Positions 16,281 through 23,366 of a DNA stretch of 24,457 bases are shown here, in pieces. Each line of letters starts with the position of its first letter. Position 1 is the stretch's first letter. The position numbers and the translations under genes are program-made. The notes beneath the pieces were generated by a model. It had not been told where the DNA came from. It saw only the letters and a program-made list of their open reading frames with translations, and ran no database searches. Origin of the DNA: Actinomycetota bacterium (GTDB lineage Bacteria > Actinomycetota > Thermoleophilia > Solirubrobacterales > Solirubrobacteraceae); the NCBI GenBank assembly GCA_009699565.1, contig WLNX01000003.1, positions 1 through 24,457 of the forward strand, in the 5' to 3' direction.

Positions 16281-16339
16281 GGCTCTAAATCGGTCTACTT
16301 TAGACCCGAGCCTATTCGCGCCTAAAATAGGCGGATCGG
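16281..16339. repeat. Cluster of overlapping hairpins beside the origin array
   Basis: GGTCTA-CTT-TAGACC (16292-16306) is a perfect short hairpin inside a wider GGCTC/GAGCC pairing. Next comes GCCTATT (16310-16316) paired with AATAGGC (16326-16332), with outer CCGA/TCGG. The structures share bases and could switch. They may be single-strand initiation signals or a small RNA; no open frame is convincing here. Confidence 0.55.
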
Positions 16340-16346
16340 GAGGGCC

Positions 16347-16570
16347 GTGACAGCAGGGTGACAGCAGTACATTTCGAGTTTCCCCTGCTCGCACAAGGCC
16401 TGTGACAAGGTGATAGGATTTTCCAAGATATACGTACATGAGAGGGAAACCGCCTCTAGCTGCGCTGTATAAAGAGAGGGCGGCAACTGGCTATCACCTT
16501 GTCACCGCCCAGCGTCTCTCGGCGTTTCAGCCGACATTTCCTCACGACGGCACTGTCACGCCGCTGTCAC
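16347..16570. other. Candidate replication origin: nested symmetric GTGAYA iterons
   Basis: GTGACAG occurs at 16347 and 16358 (11-base period, within GTGACAGCAG) and, inverted, as CTGTCAC at 16553-16559 and 16564-16570 (again 11-base period). Inside these lies a perfect 15-base inverted repeat, GTGACAAGGTGATAG (16402-16416) and CTATCACCTTGTCAC (16491-16505), each arm holding two GTGAYA units. All eight units face a centre near 16456, with AT-rich sequence at about 16417-16440. P4 alpha primase binds short GGTGA-type iterons at its origin, and here the P4-type primase gene ends inside the array (stop 16567). The origin call is inference. Confidence 0.72.
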
Positions 16571-19176
16571 CAGTCGAGATTTGGCCGGGCCTGCCCGCCT
16601 TCCGTCAGTACGATGCCCATGACGATGCTGCCGCGCCGCGTGTGCTTGGTGTCGACGCCGGGCATAGCCTTGAGCCGGGCGCCGAAGCTGGTGACGGGTG
16701 GCAAGAAGCGCTCCGAGTGGCCGTTGTCGATCGCCCATGTGCGGAAGTCCTTGAATAGGTCGCTTGCCCGCATCCATCCGCCCGCGGGCTCGGTGGGAGA
16801 TAGTTGCACCCGCTCCTCGAACCATGCCGCGACTGGATCGAGCAGGATCCACGATTTCAGCGCTTCGACTGACGAGGCCGGGACCGTGTATTCGCCTCGC
16901 ATGATGAGCCGACGAGCGCCAGCGATAGCGAAGCCGAGCAGGAGGTCGAGTTCGTTGGTAGCGATCTGCTCGGCGATGTCAGGGATGACCTCGCTTGCTG
17001 GGATCGTGCGCTCAAACCGAAGCACCATCAGACGCCGTTGCAGGCCCCGGTCGAGATAGCCGCTGAACTTCGGCAGCACGTTGGTCGTGAACGCATGGAG
17101 CGCCCGCGGCTTGAAGGTTATCGCCGAGCGGTAGAGATCGCGACCCGAAACCGTGTCGCCGGTGATGGCAGCCTTGAACGTCTCTCCGCTGATGGCAGCG
17201 GCCGAGATTTCGTCGGCGACATTCGCCGCGCGGCCGACTAGCCCGACCACACGTCGCTCATCCTCGAAGTGCGCTGGCGCAATGGATGACACTGCCCCCT
17301 CCGGCAGCAGGCTCGACAGCAGCGAGGCGATCGTACTCTTGCCGTTCGATGCACTCTCGCCGAGGAACACGAACGCCTTAGGCTGCTTGAGGCGAGTGGC
17401 GAGACCGAACGCAGCTGCGCCGAGAATTTCGCCCACGAGATCGATTTTCGCCGAGGCGTCCGCATCGTCGCGGAAGGAGCCCTGCAGCAGCCGGTTCAAC
17501 ATGCTGCCCTCTGGCGGGTTCATCGGCGTGTCCAATTCGAACCGCGTTGGCAGGGTGAACCGGAAACGGTCGTCGGGATCATGCGTCTTCGTCACCACCG
17601 CCCCGTCGCGGGTGATGGAGATCGTTGCGCTCTCAACGTTGCACGCAACAGTCGGGTCGTCGAAAAACCCCGGCACCGAGAGGATCGTGCCGACCTCAGC
17701 CAGAATGCCGTCGACGCTCCGTTTAGTGAGTTTCAGCGGCGTCTTTCCGTTGACGAGCGCGGCATCGAATTGGTGGACGCCCAGCCGCAATGCACGGTCG
17801 GGCAGTCGAGCCCAAGCGGTCTCATCGAAAATCCAGAAACCGTTCTCGGCGTGGACCACCCTGTCATGGAACAATGCCTTTAGGCTGCGTGCGAAAGCCT
17901 GCGCGACGAAAACCTCGCTGCCATGCTCGATCTCGTGGACCTTCGGCATCGCTGACACACGCGAGGCGCCAGGCAGGGAGAGAATGCCGCCGGAGGGGGC
18001 GTCGCGGGCCTCCTCCTGATCGCGGTGCCAAACTTCATCGGGCGAGGTGTCGTCTGCCTCGTTTTCGCCCTCGCCGCCGTCACCCTGCGGGCCCGACGGG
18101 CCATCCTGCCAATCCGGCAGATCGCCGGTGACGCAATCGCCCATGAGGCTGACGACTTCGGCTTTCGACCAGTCGTCATCGACCGCATCGGCAACGTCGA
18201 ACCCGGCCGCAGGCCAAAAGCCAGAGAGCCAATGCGCGAGGGTGTACGGCTCGCCGTCGGCCAGAGCCTCGCCCTCACCCGTTCGCGCGCGTTTCATGGG
18301 GTCGAGGAACCGCACTCGCTGCGCGATGCCAGCCAACAGGTCAGCGACGCGGGCTGCGGTCTCATATCCGGGCCGATCAGCATCCGGCCAAACGATCACA
18401 TCCCTGCCGGCCAGCGCTGACCAATCGGCATGCGTCGCGCCATGTGTGCCGCCAGCCCACGAAACGACGGGGCGGCCACGCAGGAGCCAGAGCGCATCCG
18501 CGCACTTCTCCCCTTCCACCACCAACACTTGCCCCTTGAGCCCCAGCCGGTCCAGACCGTACAGCGCGCGAGGCCGAGGGAACGGCATCCGCGCCCAGCA
18601 CTCTCGCCCGTCGGGAAGTCGAACCCAACAAACCATCGGCGTCTCTTTGCCACCGTCGGGCAGATCGTGGCGCAGCACGTAGCCGAAAACCGAACCATCC
18701 GCGGACTTGTAGGGATAGGCGGCGGCGGGGGTGATCGCGCCATTCTTGCTGCGCTTGGGGTTGTAGAGATCGACCCGGCGACCGGCGACGAGTTCGGCGG
18801 GCGGCGGCAGTATCTCGATACCAGCGTAGGGGTCAGCCGGAGGCGGCAGGGCCTCACGACGCACGTTCGGCCCAGCCGGGCGGTCGCCGGCAAGGAAGCG
18901 AATTGCCTCGCCGGTGCCGATGCCCTGAACCTTTTCAACGAGGTCGATCACGTCGCCGCCCTCGTCACAGCCGAAGCACTTCCATCGCCAGACACCATCG
19001 GTGCGGCCTTGGAAAATGGTGAAGCTCGGCGTTTTCTCAGAATGGAGCGGGCAGCATCCGACGAACTCGGCGCCGTCTTGACGGAGATCGACACCGAGGC
19101 TGCGGGCCACCGCAACCAAGTCGGCAGAGCGACGCACCTCAGCAATATCGATGGAGGTGGAGCTATATCCACTCAT
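16567..19176 (-). CDS. P4-type primase-helicase (CHC2 zinc finger, Toprim, SF3 helicase)
   Basis: 869 residues from ATG at 19176, overlapping the preceding stop by 14 bases. Residues 41-85 are a CHC2 zinc finger (CCPLHSEKTPSF, then CFGCDEGGDVIDLV; C42, H45, C67, C70). Residues 215-290 are a Toprim domain (VVEGEKCADAL with E221, then WPDADRPG with D265/D267). An acidic linker lies near 355-395. The C-terminal half is a superfamily-3 helicase of the P4/D5 type: Walker A GESASNGKST (606-615), Walker B VADEI (D655, E656), HAFTTN sensor (699) and RRL (about 714). It would open the element's origin, unwind and prime DNA. It is last in the alpA-led operon and next to the iteron array, as expected for a self-contained P4-like replicon. 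Confidence 0.93.
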   Translation of the reverse strand: MSGYSSTSIDIAEVRRSADLVAVARSLGVDLRQDGAEFVGCCPLHSEKTPSFTIFQGRTDGVWRWKCFGCDEGGDVIDLVEKVQGIGTGEAIRFLAGDRPAGPNVRREALPPPADPYAGIEILPPPAELVAGRRVDLYNPKRSKNGAITPAAAYPYKSADGSVFGYVLRHDLPDGGKETPMVCWVRLPDGRECWARMPFPRPRALYGLDRLGLKGQVLVVEGEKCADALWLLRGRPVVSWAGGTHGATHADWSALAGRDVIVWPDADRPGYETAARVADLLAGIAQRVRFLDPMKRARTGEGEALADGEPYTLAHWLSGFWPAAGFDVADAVDDDWSKAEVVSLMGDCVTGDLPDWQDGPSGPQGDGGEGENEADDTSPDEVWHRDQEEARDAPSGGILSLPGASRVSAMPKVHEIEHGSEVFVAQAFARSLKALFHDRVVHAENGFWIFDETAWARLPDRALRLGVHQFDAALVNGKTPLKLTKRSVDGILAEVGTILSVPGFFDDPTVACNVESATISITRDGAVVTKTHDPDDRFRFTLPTRFELDTPMNPPEGSMLNRLLQGSFRDDADASAKIDLVGEILGAAAFGLATRLKQPKAFVFLGESASNGKSTIASLLSSLLPEGAVSSIAPAHFEDERRVVGLVGRAANVADEISAAAISGETFKAAITGDTVSGRDLYRSAITFKPRALHAFTTNVLPKFSGYLDRGLQRRLMVLRFERTIPASEVIPDIAEQIATNELDLLLGFAIAGARRLIMRGEYTVPASSVEALKSWILLDPVAAWFEERVQLSPTEPAGGWMRASDLFKDFRTWAIDNGHSERFLPPVTSFGARLKAMPGVDTKHTRRGSIVMGIVLTEGGQARPNLDW

Positions 19177-19489
19177 CGGACACGTCCCCGTATTCCGCGG
19201 CCATCGCGACGCAGCGTTCCAGATTGTCGACGATGTTCTCAAGCCCAGCGACTTGGCGGACCGTCAGTCGGCGTCGTTCCGCCGTGATGGTGGCAATGTC
19301 GCCGTGAATTTTCGTGATCTTGGCTCGGTCCAGCGGGCCAAGGTTCGGCGCAACGTACAGCCGGTTAAGACGCTCAATCTGCGCCTCAAGGGCTATCGCT
19401 TCGGCGGCTTGCTCCCGCAAACCAGCGATGGGGCCGAGGTCCGGCAGGCGGCGGGCGACCATCGGGCCCTTTGAGCTAGATTGCGTCAT
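19163..19489 (-). CDS. Small helical protein of unknown function
   Basis: 108 residues. The second ATG of a pair (19489) is chosen because GGAGG lies six bases before it; 19492 is the alternative. The middle is a run of helices (LREQAAEAIALEAQIERLNRLY, then RAKITKIHGDIATITAERRRLTVRQVAGLENIVDNLERC) that looks like a coiled coil. No known domain is seen. It overlaps both neighbours (start inside the preceding gene, stop inside the primase start), so it belongs to the replication operon and may be a primase partner. Confidence 0.78.
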   Translation of the reverse strand: MTQSSSKGPMVARRLPDLGPIAGLREQAAEAIALEAQIERLNRLYVAPNLGPLDRAKITKIHGDIATITAERRRLTVRQVAGLENIVDNLERCVAMAAEYGDVSDEWI

Positions 19490-19805
19490 CATCCGCCTCC
19501 ACCTTGTCAGGCGTCACGGCGCCGACGCGGCGCGCGAACTCGATGAACCTGACGCGGATCGGCGCCAGCAACTCATCACCACGCTTGCCGCCAAACCTCC
19601 TCGCGAGGAAGCGGGCGGAGGCCTCAGCGTTCAACTGCCGATGCAGCATTAGAAGGCGGGCGCGGTCGTCTGGCGCCAACTCGAAATCGGAATAGATCGC
19701 AGCCATCCTCGAGCTAATCGCTTCCACAGGAGGGTCGGCGTCGAAGGGGATGCGGTAGTTTTGCCCGTTCACCGCGCGGGGGAACCGAGGCTGATAGTGC
19801 GCCAT
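19476..19805 (-). CDS. Small protein of unknown function in the replication operon
   Basis: 109 residues from ATG at 19805; no strong ribosome site. It begins MAHYQPRFPRAVNGQNYRIPFDADPP and then becomes helical, with DDRARLLMLHRQLNAEASARFLARRFGGKRGDELLAPIRVRF. The Arg-rich middle could bind nucleic acid. It overlaps the next gene by 14 bases. The 122 bases separating it from the AlpA-like gene show no clear signal. No family is recognised. Confidence 0.75.
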   Translation of the reverse strand: MAHYQPRFPRAVNGQNYRIPFDADPPVEAISSRMAAIYSDFELAPDDRARLLMLHRQLNAEASARFLARRFGGKRGDELLAPIRVRFIEFARRVGAVTPDKVEADDDAI

Positions 19806-19927
19806 CGTTGCACTTTCTGTTGTGGTCGCATGGCGGATGCACTAAGGTCAGGTTCTTCACACCTACGACCAGCATACCGCTCGGCTTCCAGTTTCAAGGG
19901 AGCCGGGCACTCTTGCGCCCCGCGCGA

Positions 19928-20140
19928 TCACGCTGCATTTGCTTGCGACCGGTTCATCCACTCCGCGACCGCATCTTGGCGCCAATATTTGCGCCCGTTG
20001 ATCTTCTCGGGCTGCGGGAAAATGCCGTCGCGAACCCATCGCCACAGAGTTACGTCGCTGATCGGCACGAGCTTGCGCACGTCGCGGCTCGTCATCTTTC
20101 CGATGATCGCCTGGGGGGCAACTGCTTGAAGATCAGTCAT
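19928..20140 (-). CDS. AlpA-like excisionase / transcriptional regulator
   Basis: 70 residues from ATG at 20140, which has GGAGAAG about nine bases upstream; ATGs at 20158 and 20161 would add six or seven residues. MTSRDVRKLVPISDVTLWRWVRDGIFPQPEKINGRKYWRQDAVAEWMN is the textbook AlpA/MerR-like fold: ISDVTLWRW is the recognition helix, GIFPQP the wing entry, and the final helix ends EWMN. In P4-like satellites AlpA/Vis proteins act as excisionase and activator. A TTCAATCCACTAC motif sits 21 bases upstream of the start and related copies lie in attP, fitting autoregulation and excision control. It leads the operon to the primase. Confidence 0.87.
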   Translation of the reverse strand: MTDLQAVAPQAIIGKMTSRDVRKLVPISDVTLWRWVRDGIFPQPEKINGRKYWRQDAVAEWMNRSQANAA

Positions 20141-20160
20141 TTCGGGGGGCTTCTCCATCA

Positions 20161-20173
20161 TTCAATCCACTAC
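20161..20173 (-). promoter_or_regulatory. TTCAANNCACTAC motif before the AlpA-like gene
   Basis: TTCAATCCACTAC here is matched by TTCAAACCACTAC at 21661-21673 and by an inverted TTCAATGCACTAC at 21625-21637, both in the attP region. A site shared by the excisionase gene and attP is what an AlpA-like protein would bind. Confidence 0.58.
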
Positions 20174-20210
20174 ACGTGCGTTGTGTCGAATGTTGATGGC
20201 AAGCAGAAAA

Positions 20211-20331
20211 TTGCGCAAACTGTTGCGATTATTGAATAATCCCGAACAATCCCAGAAAGAGCAGAACCCAACGCCACGGTTGTTGCAGTAATCGCAACAA
20301 CACACTGGCGCAGCGCGAAAAGTTGTTGCGA
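20211..20331 (-). promoter_or_regulatory. Operator cluster upstream of the replication operon (TGTTGCG dyads)
   Basis: This intergenic stretch between the integrase stop and the AlpA-like gene holds TTGCGCAA (20211-20218), TGTTGCGA (20221-20228), a perfect 15-base palindrome GATTATTGAATAATC (20227-20241), GTTGTTGC-N7-GCAACAAC (20279-20301) and TGTTGCGA (20324-20331). The same half-sites occur at 22944-22981. A common regulator of both leftward operons is implied. No consensus -35/-10 pair stands out. Confidence 0.62.
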
Positions 20332-20351
20332 AAGTTGTTCGAAGGGGGCGT

Positions 20352-21578
20352 TCAGGCCGTCAGATTGCGCAGGTGATTTGCCCAGGTTTGGAGGGCAACC
20401 CGCTTCTCGTCGGCGTACTCAAAGCGATTGTAGATCGCTGCCACGCCAGATATTCGCCCTGACACATGGTTCAGCGCCGCCTCGACCACATGTACGGCAG
20501 TCCCAAGGCCGGCCATGCCCGTCGCAGCAGTGCGACGGAGGTCATGCAGGCGCCAGGCATCGACTGTTGGAGGGCGGTCCCCGTCGCCCAAGCCGGCCTC
20601 CACCATCACCGCGACCATCGCTGCGTCGAGCCGGGCCTTGCCCTTTGAATATCCCGACACCGACGCTTCGCCGTTGGTCGTGAAACAGTACCCGGCATCT
20701 GACGCGACGCGCGGCAATGCGTTGATCACCTGCACGGCGAGGTCCGACAGCGGCACCGTATGAGCCTTCGCATTCTTGCTGCGCTCCTTGGGGATAGTCC
20801 ACGTCGGCGAAGTACTTCGGAGATCCAACTCGGCCCACCGCATACCGGCGACCTCGGAGCGACGCTGGCCCGTCAGAAGCAGCAGTTGCACCATCGGGCC
20901 GAACGGCCATCCGATCCGGTCACAAGCGGCCCAGCACAACGCGATCTCGTCGTTGGTCAACACGCGGTCGCTGGTGTTCGACTTTGCCGGCGCCTTCACC
21001 CCGGCAGCGGGTGACACCTCGAGGATCGCCTGTTCGGCGCACCATCCGAAGAACTTGCGCAGGATGGCATGCGTCCGGTTAGCTGTGGCGGGCGTTCCCC
21101 GCTCCACAATTGACCGGAGGAGGGAATTCACATCGGCCTTGCTGATGCTCTTAAGCGAGCGCCGCGCCCACGCCGGCCGCACCAGGCCGTCGATAAAGCC
21201 GACCGTGGTGGCGATCGTGGTAGGACGATTGCGCGCCTTCACATGCAGGGTGATGAACTCGTTGAGGGCGTGATCGACGGACGATGTTCCATCGAGGCGC
21301 GCCTGCTTTTCTCGCCGCTTGTCGTCAGCCGGGTCGCGTCCTCGGTCGAGCGTGGCCATCGCCGACCTCGCCGCGTCCCTGCCATCCTTGATGGAGAGGG
21401 CGGGATATGCGCCGAGGGTGAGCTTTCGCGGCACTCCGCCAAACCGATATCGGTAAGCCCACGACTTCGAGCCCGACGGCTGAACGACTAGATACAAGCC
21501 GACCACGCCATCGTCGGCGATTTCCCGACGGCTGGATGGCCGCGGCATCGCATCGATGCCTTTCTGCGTGAGCTTCAC
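20352..21578 (-). CDS. int: P4-type tyrosine integrase
   Basis: 408 residues from GTG at 21578 (VKLTQKGIDA...), chosen because P4-type integrases begin (M)xLTxxxIxA; the frame extends upstream to 21719 without that support. Residues 1-95 form the DUF4102-type arm-binding domain (GLYLVVQPSGSKSWAYRYRF, LTLGAYPALSIKDGRDAA). Residues 100-185 are the core-binding domain. The catalytic domain shows LLLLTGQRRSEV (R239), a Lys-containing KAHTVPLS turn, WRLHDLRRT (H345, R348), LNHVSG (H371) and IYNRF (Y383). The length is normal and all catalytic residues are present, so it should be active. It recombines attP, 170 bases upstream, with the host tRNA-Thr(CGT) gene. GGGTAACG arm repeats and TTCAANNCACTAC motifs overlap its promoter region. 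Confidence 0.95.
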   Translation of the reverse strand: MKLTQKGIDAMPRPSSRREIADDGVVGLYLVVQPSGSKSWAYRYRFGGVPRKLTLGAYPALSIKDGRDAARSAMATLDRGRDPADDKRREKQARLDGTSSVDHALNEFITLHVKARNRPTTIATTVGFIDGLVRPAWARRSLKSISKADVNSLLRSIVERGTPATANRTHAILRKFFGWCAEQAILEVSPAAGVKAPAKSNTSDRVLTNDEIALCWAACDRIGWPFGPMVQLLLLTGQRRSEVAGMRWAELDLRSTSPTWTIPKERSKNAKAHTVPLSDLAVQVINALPRVASDAGYCFTTNGEASVSGYSKGKARLDAAMVAVMVEAGLGDGDRPPTVDAWRLHDLRRTAATGMAGLGTAVHVVEAALNHVSGRISGVAAIYNRFEYADEKRVALQTWANHLRNLTA

Positions 21579-21595
21579 AGTCGGATTTCCCGGCA

Positions 21596-21614
21596 GGGTA
21601 ACGGCAGGGTAACG
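21596..21614 (+). promoter_or_regulatory. Left integrase arm-type sites (GGGTAACG x2)
   Basis: GGGTAACG occurs at 21596-21603 and 21607-21614, an 11-base period within a repeated ACGGCAGGGTA unit. The same octamer occurs twice on the other side of the attP core. They are probably bound by the integrase N-terminal domain. Confidence 0.65.
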
Positions 21615-21624
21615 GGTCGCCTGC

Positions 21625-21673
21625 GTAGTGCATTGAAATGGCTTGAAGCATAAGCATACTTTCAAACCACTAC
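21625..21673 (-). promoter_or_regulatory. Inverted TTCAANNCACTAC pair between int and attP core
   Basis: GTAGTGCATTGAAA (21625-21638) and TTTCAAACCACTAC (21660-21673) form an inverted repeat with 12 of 14 matches. It lies at the probable int promoter and in the left attP arm. The direct repeat AAGCATAAGCAT lies between the arms. It is a likely AlpA/Xis-binding and int control site. Confidence 0.6.
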
Positions 21674-21750
21674 ATTGCAAGGGAAAAGGCGTGCTAATGG
21701 GATTGCAGCGGGGAGGCAATGATGGGCTGTGAAACGCGGAGAAGGATCAC

Positions 21751-21804
21751 AGCACATCATTCGTAATGATGGGGTCAGGTGTTCGAGTCACCTAAGCGGC
21801 ACCA
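21751..21804 (+). other. attP core: 3' part of a tRNA-Thr(CGT) gene
   Basis: The sequence reads as tRNA from about position 23 to the end: anticodon arm CATCA-TTCGTAA-TGATG (anticodon CGT), variable GGGTC, T arm AGGTG-TTCGAGT-CACCT, acceptor strand AAGCGGC, A73 and encoded CCA (21802-21804). The expected 5' strand GCCGCTT and D arm are absent; unrelated sequence precedes it. P4-type integrases use tRNA 3' ends, and int lies alongside. On integration this segment would restore the host tRNA gene. The exact crossover limits are not visible. Confidence 0.9.
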
Positions 21805-21812
21805 TTTACCAA

Positions 21813-22442
21813 TCAATGACTTAGCTGTGGTTCCGGTCTCGTCGCCGACGAGCGTTTCGCCTTCGGGGTAACGCTGGGGGTAACGGAACGATGGCCGCGC
21901 CCTAAGTTCTCGGCGACGGCGGCAAGTTCGAGCATGGCGTCTACCAGCTTGTCGCGGACCACGGCTGGCAGTCCTTTGTAGGACGCGAAGCGGTGCAAGG
22001 TTTCGCTGACATCGGTCTGGAACACTGCCACGCCGCGACGGTCGGTAAGGTCGCCGTGCGAGATGACCAGCCGATAGCCGCCAGCGTAGGAGCAGTTGAC
22101 AATGCCCACACCGGACCCGGCCAGCTTTCGGCGGGTGCGGTGCAACGTCTCCTTGAATGAGGCGTACCGCTTGTTGTCCTCTGGTCCACCGTCGGGATCG
22201 TCTCGAAATATGGCGTCTAGGAAAGTTCGCGTTGCCACCGGATGGCCGGCGCCGCGCCACGCCGTCGATAAGACGATCTCCTGCGCCTCGGAAAGCTCGC
22301 ACATCTCCACCACCATGTGGAGGGTAGGCGCATCGACTGGCTGTCTGCAGCATGGGCAGCACGCGTCGATCTTTTCTTTCGCCAGGGCAACAAGCGCGGG
22401 CGGGAAAGGCCGGTTCTTCTCGGGCGGGAGTTCGTGATGCAT
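21813..22442 (-). CDS. Winged-helix regulator with CPCC zinc motif
   Basis: 209 residues from ATG at 22442, which overlaps the preceding stop by one base (TGATG). Residues 28-35 (ACCPCCRQ) look like a zinc knuckle. Residues 48-127 form a response-regulator-type winged helix: CELSEAQEIVLSTAW, TRTFLDAIFRDDPDGGPED, SFKETLHRTRRKLAG and IVNCSYAGGYRLVIS, the last being the wing (GYRL). There is no receiver domain. Such CPxC-plus-winged-helix proteins are common in alphaproteobacterial phages. The C-terminal VTPSVTPKAKR tail is encoded by integrase arm repeats. The gene ends nine bases from the tRNA CCA end, so integration leaves it intact. Confidence 0.82.
   Translation of the reverse strand: MHHELPPEKNRPFPPALVALAKEKIDACCPCCRQPVDAPTLHMVVEMCELSEAQEIVLSTAWRGAGHPVATRTFLDAIFRDDPDGGPEDNKRYASFKETLHRTRRKLAGSGVGIVNCSYAGGYRLVISHGDLTDRRGVAVFQTDVSETLHRFASYKGLPAVVRDKLVDAMLELAAVAENLGRGHRSVTPSVTPKAKRSSATRPEPQLSH
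21866..21885 (+). promoter_or_regulatory. Right integrase arm-type sites (GGGTAACG x2)
   Basis: GGGTAACG at 21866-21873 and 21878-21885 matches the left pair exactly and in the same orientation. These sites lie inside the 3' end of the winged-helix gene (its VTPSVTP tail), so attP arm and coding sequence are shared. Confidence 0.62.
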
Positions 22443-22885
22443 CAGTGGAGAACCTGCCGCTCCTCGCCGAGGCTCAACGACATGCTGGTCGCCATGACCT
22501 CGCACAGGTAAACGCGCTGCAGTATGTAGGCCATCAGGCCCGACGCCGCCTCGGCTGCTGTCCCATATTTGTCCGCAACGGCTGCTTCGGCGCTATCGGT
22601 AAGCCGCGTGCTGGGCACCACGCCGTTGTGATAGCCCGACGACACGAGCGCATGGTCGATGCTGGGGAGGTCGAGCCAGCGGTCGAGGAGCCATCGTTGG
22701 ATCGTCTCGTCGGCGCGGTGACGGTTGATCGGCAGCTTGCATTCGGTGGCGAGTTCGCCCATCGACCCCATGTAATAGCTGGTGGGGTAGAGCGCCTTGA
22801 TCCTGTCGCCCAGATCGCTGACCGCCGTGTTGCGGAAGCGGATGGAGGGCAGAGACGGCGCGACATAGACGAAACGGTCGGTCAT
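22442..22885 (-). CDS. Protein of unknown function before the winged-helix gene
   Basis: 147 residues from ATG at 22885; an upstream extension to 22912 is not favoured because GAGGC lies at good distance from this ATG. The N-terminus DRFVYVAPSLPSIRFRNTAVSDLGDRIKALYP is followed by ETIQRWLLDRWLDLPSIDHALVSSGYH and a helical end. No signal peptide or known motif is seen. The RNTAV/RxxWLLD features could suit a DNA-binding helix, but this is not claimed. It heads a two-gene operon under the TGTTGCG operator region. Confidence 0.77.
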   Translation of the reverse strand: MTDRFVYVAPSLPSIRFRNTAVSDLGDRIKALYPTSYYMGSMGELATECKLPINRHRADETIQRWLLDRWLDLPSIDHALVSSGYHNGVVPSTRLTDSAEAAVADKYGTAAEAASGLMAYILQRVYLCEVMATSMSLSLGEERQVLH

Positions 22886-22943
22886 TGCGGATGCCTCAGG
22901 TGCGAGCCGCAAGATGCCTCAGTTCGCAACGCAGATCAACAAA

Positions 22944-22981
22944 TTGCGCAATGACACCAATGTGTTGCGCAAATCGCAACA
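22944..22981 (-). promoter_or_regulatory. Operator cluster (TTGCGCAA x2, TGTTGCG-N5-CGCAACA)
   Basis: TTGCGCAA occurs at 22944-22951 and 22965-22972, 21 bases apart (two helical turns). The second is embedded in the perfect dyad TGTTGCG-CAAAT-CGCAACA (22963-22981). It lies 59-96 bases before the start at 22885. The same words occur upstream of the AlpA-like gene. Confidence 0.65.
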
Positions 22982-22994
22982 ATGGACAGTTGCG

Positions 22995-23354
22995 CTACTC
23001 TGAGGCTCGGCCGGCGCGTACGGCGCCTAGTCGTTTGTTGAGTTTGTCCCACGCCTGATAAACGTCCGACATAAAGTCCGTCATCGCATGTTCGGCGTGC
23101 TCGTTGACGGTCAGGCCGTGTTCGTTTTCCCGAGCGAGGCCGTCGAGTACCCCGTCACGCATCAACGCCGCAATTTCGGGGGTGCTAAAACTCGCGGTGA
23201 GCCCGACCTCTGTGTCGTCATGGCGGTGGTGATAGTAGGACGGATCGGCGCCAGCCTTTTCGTAGCGACCGGCGAACATCGAGTGACCGACCTCCCGTTT
23301 CCATTCCTGCCCCATCAGATCCCGCAGGGCGGCGGGGATGACATTATCGGCCAT
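22995..23354 (-). CDS. Small protein of unknown function after the thermonuclease
   Basis: 119 residues from ATG at 23354, 12 bases after the nuclease stop. It contains YYHHRHDDTEVG (a His-rich turn, residues 40-51), ASFSTPEIAALMRDGVLDGLARENEHG and a C-terminal helix ending KLNKRLGAVRAGRASE. It is cytoplasmic by composition. The family is not recognised. The alternation of acidic helices and a His cluster could suggest metal binding, without proof. It is the last gene of the operon that begins with the XRE repressor. Confidence 0.77.
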   Translation of the reverse strand: MADNVIPAALRDLMGQEWKREVGHSMFAGRYEKAGADPSYYHHRHDDTEVGLTASFSTPEIAALMRDGVLDGLARENEHGLTVNEHAEHAMTDFMSDVYQAWDKLNKRLGAVRAGRASE

Positions 23355-23366
23355 GGCTTTCCTCGA

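Noticed and set aside
16116..16325. Plus-strand frame of 69 residues in the non-coding region
   Set aside because: TTG start without ribosome site, and it runs through the hairpin cluster.
15781..16346. CRISPR array
   Set aside because: Repeats are few, unevenly spaced and partly inverted; there are no regular spacers and no cas genes.
21721..21804. Complete tRNA-Thr gene
   Set aside because: The 5' acceptor strand and D arm are missing; only the part from about position 23 to CCA is tRNA-like.
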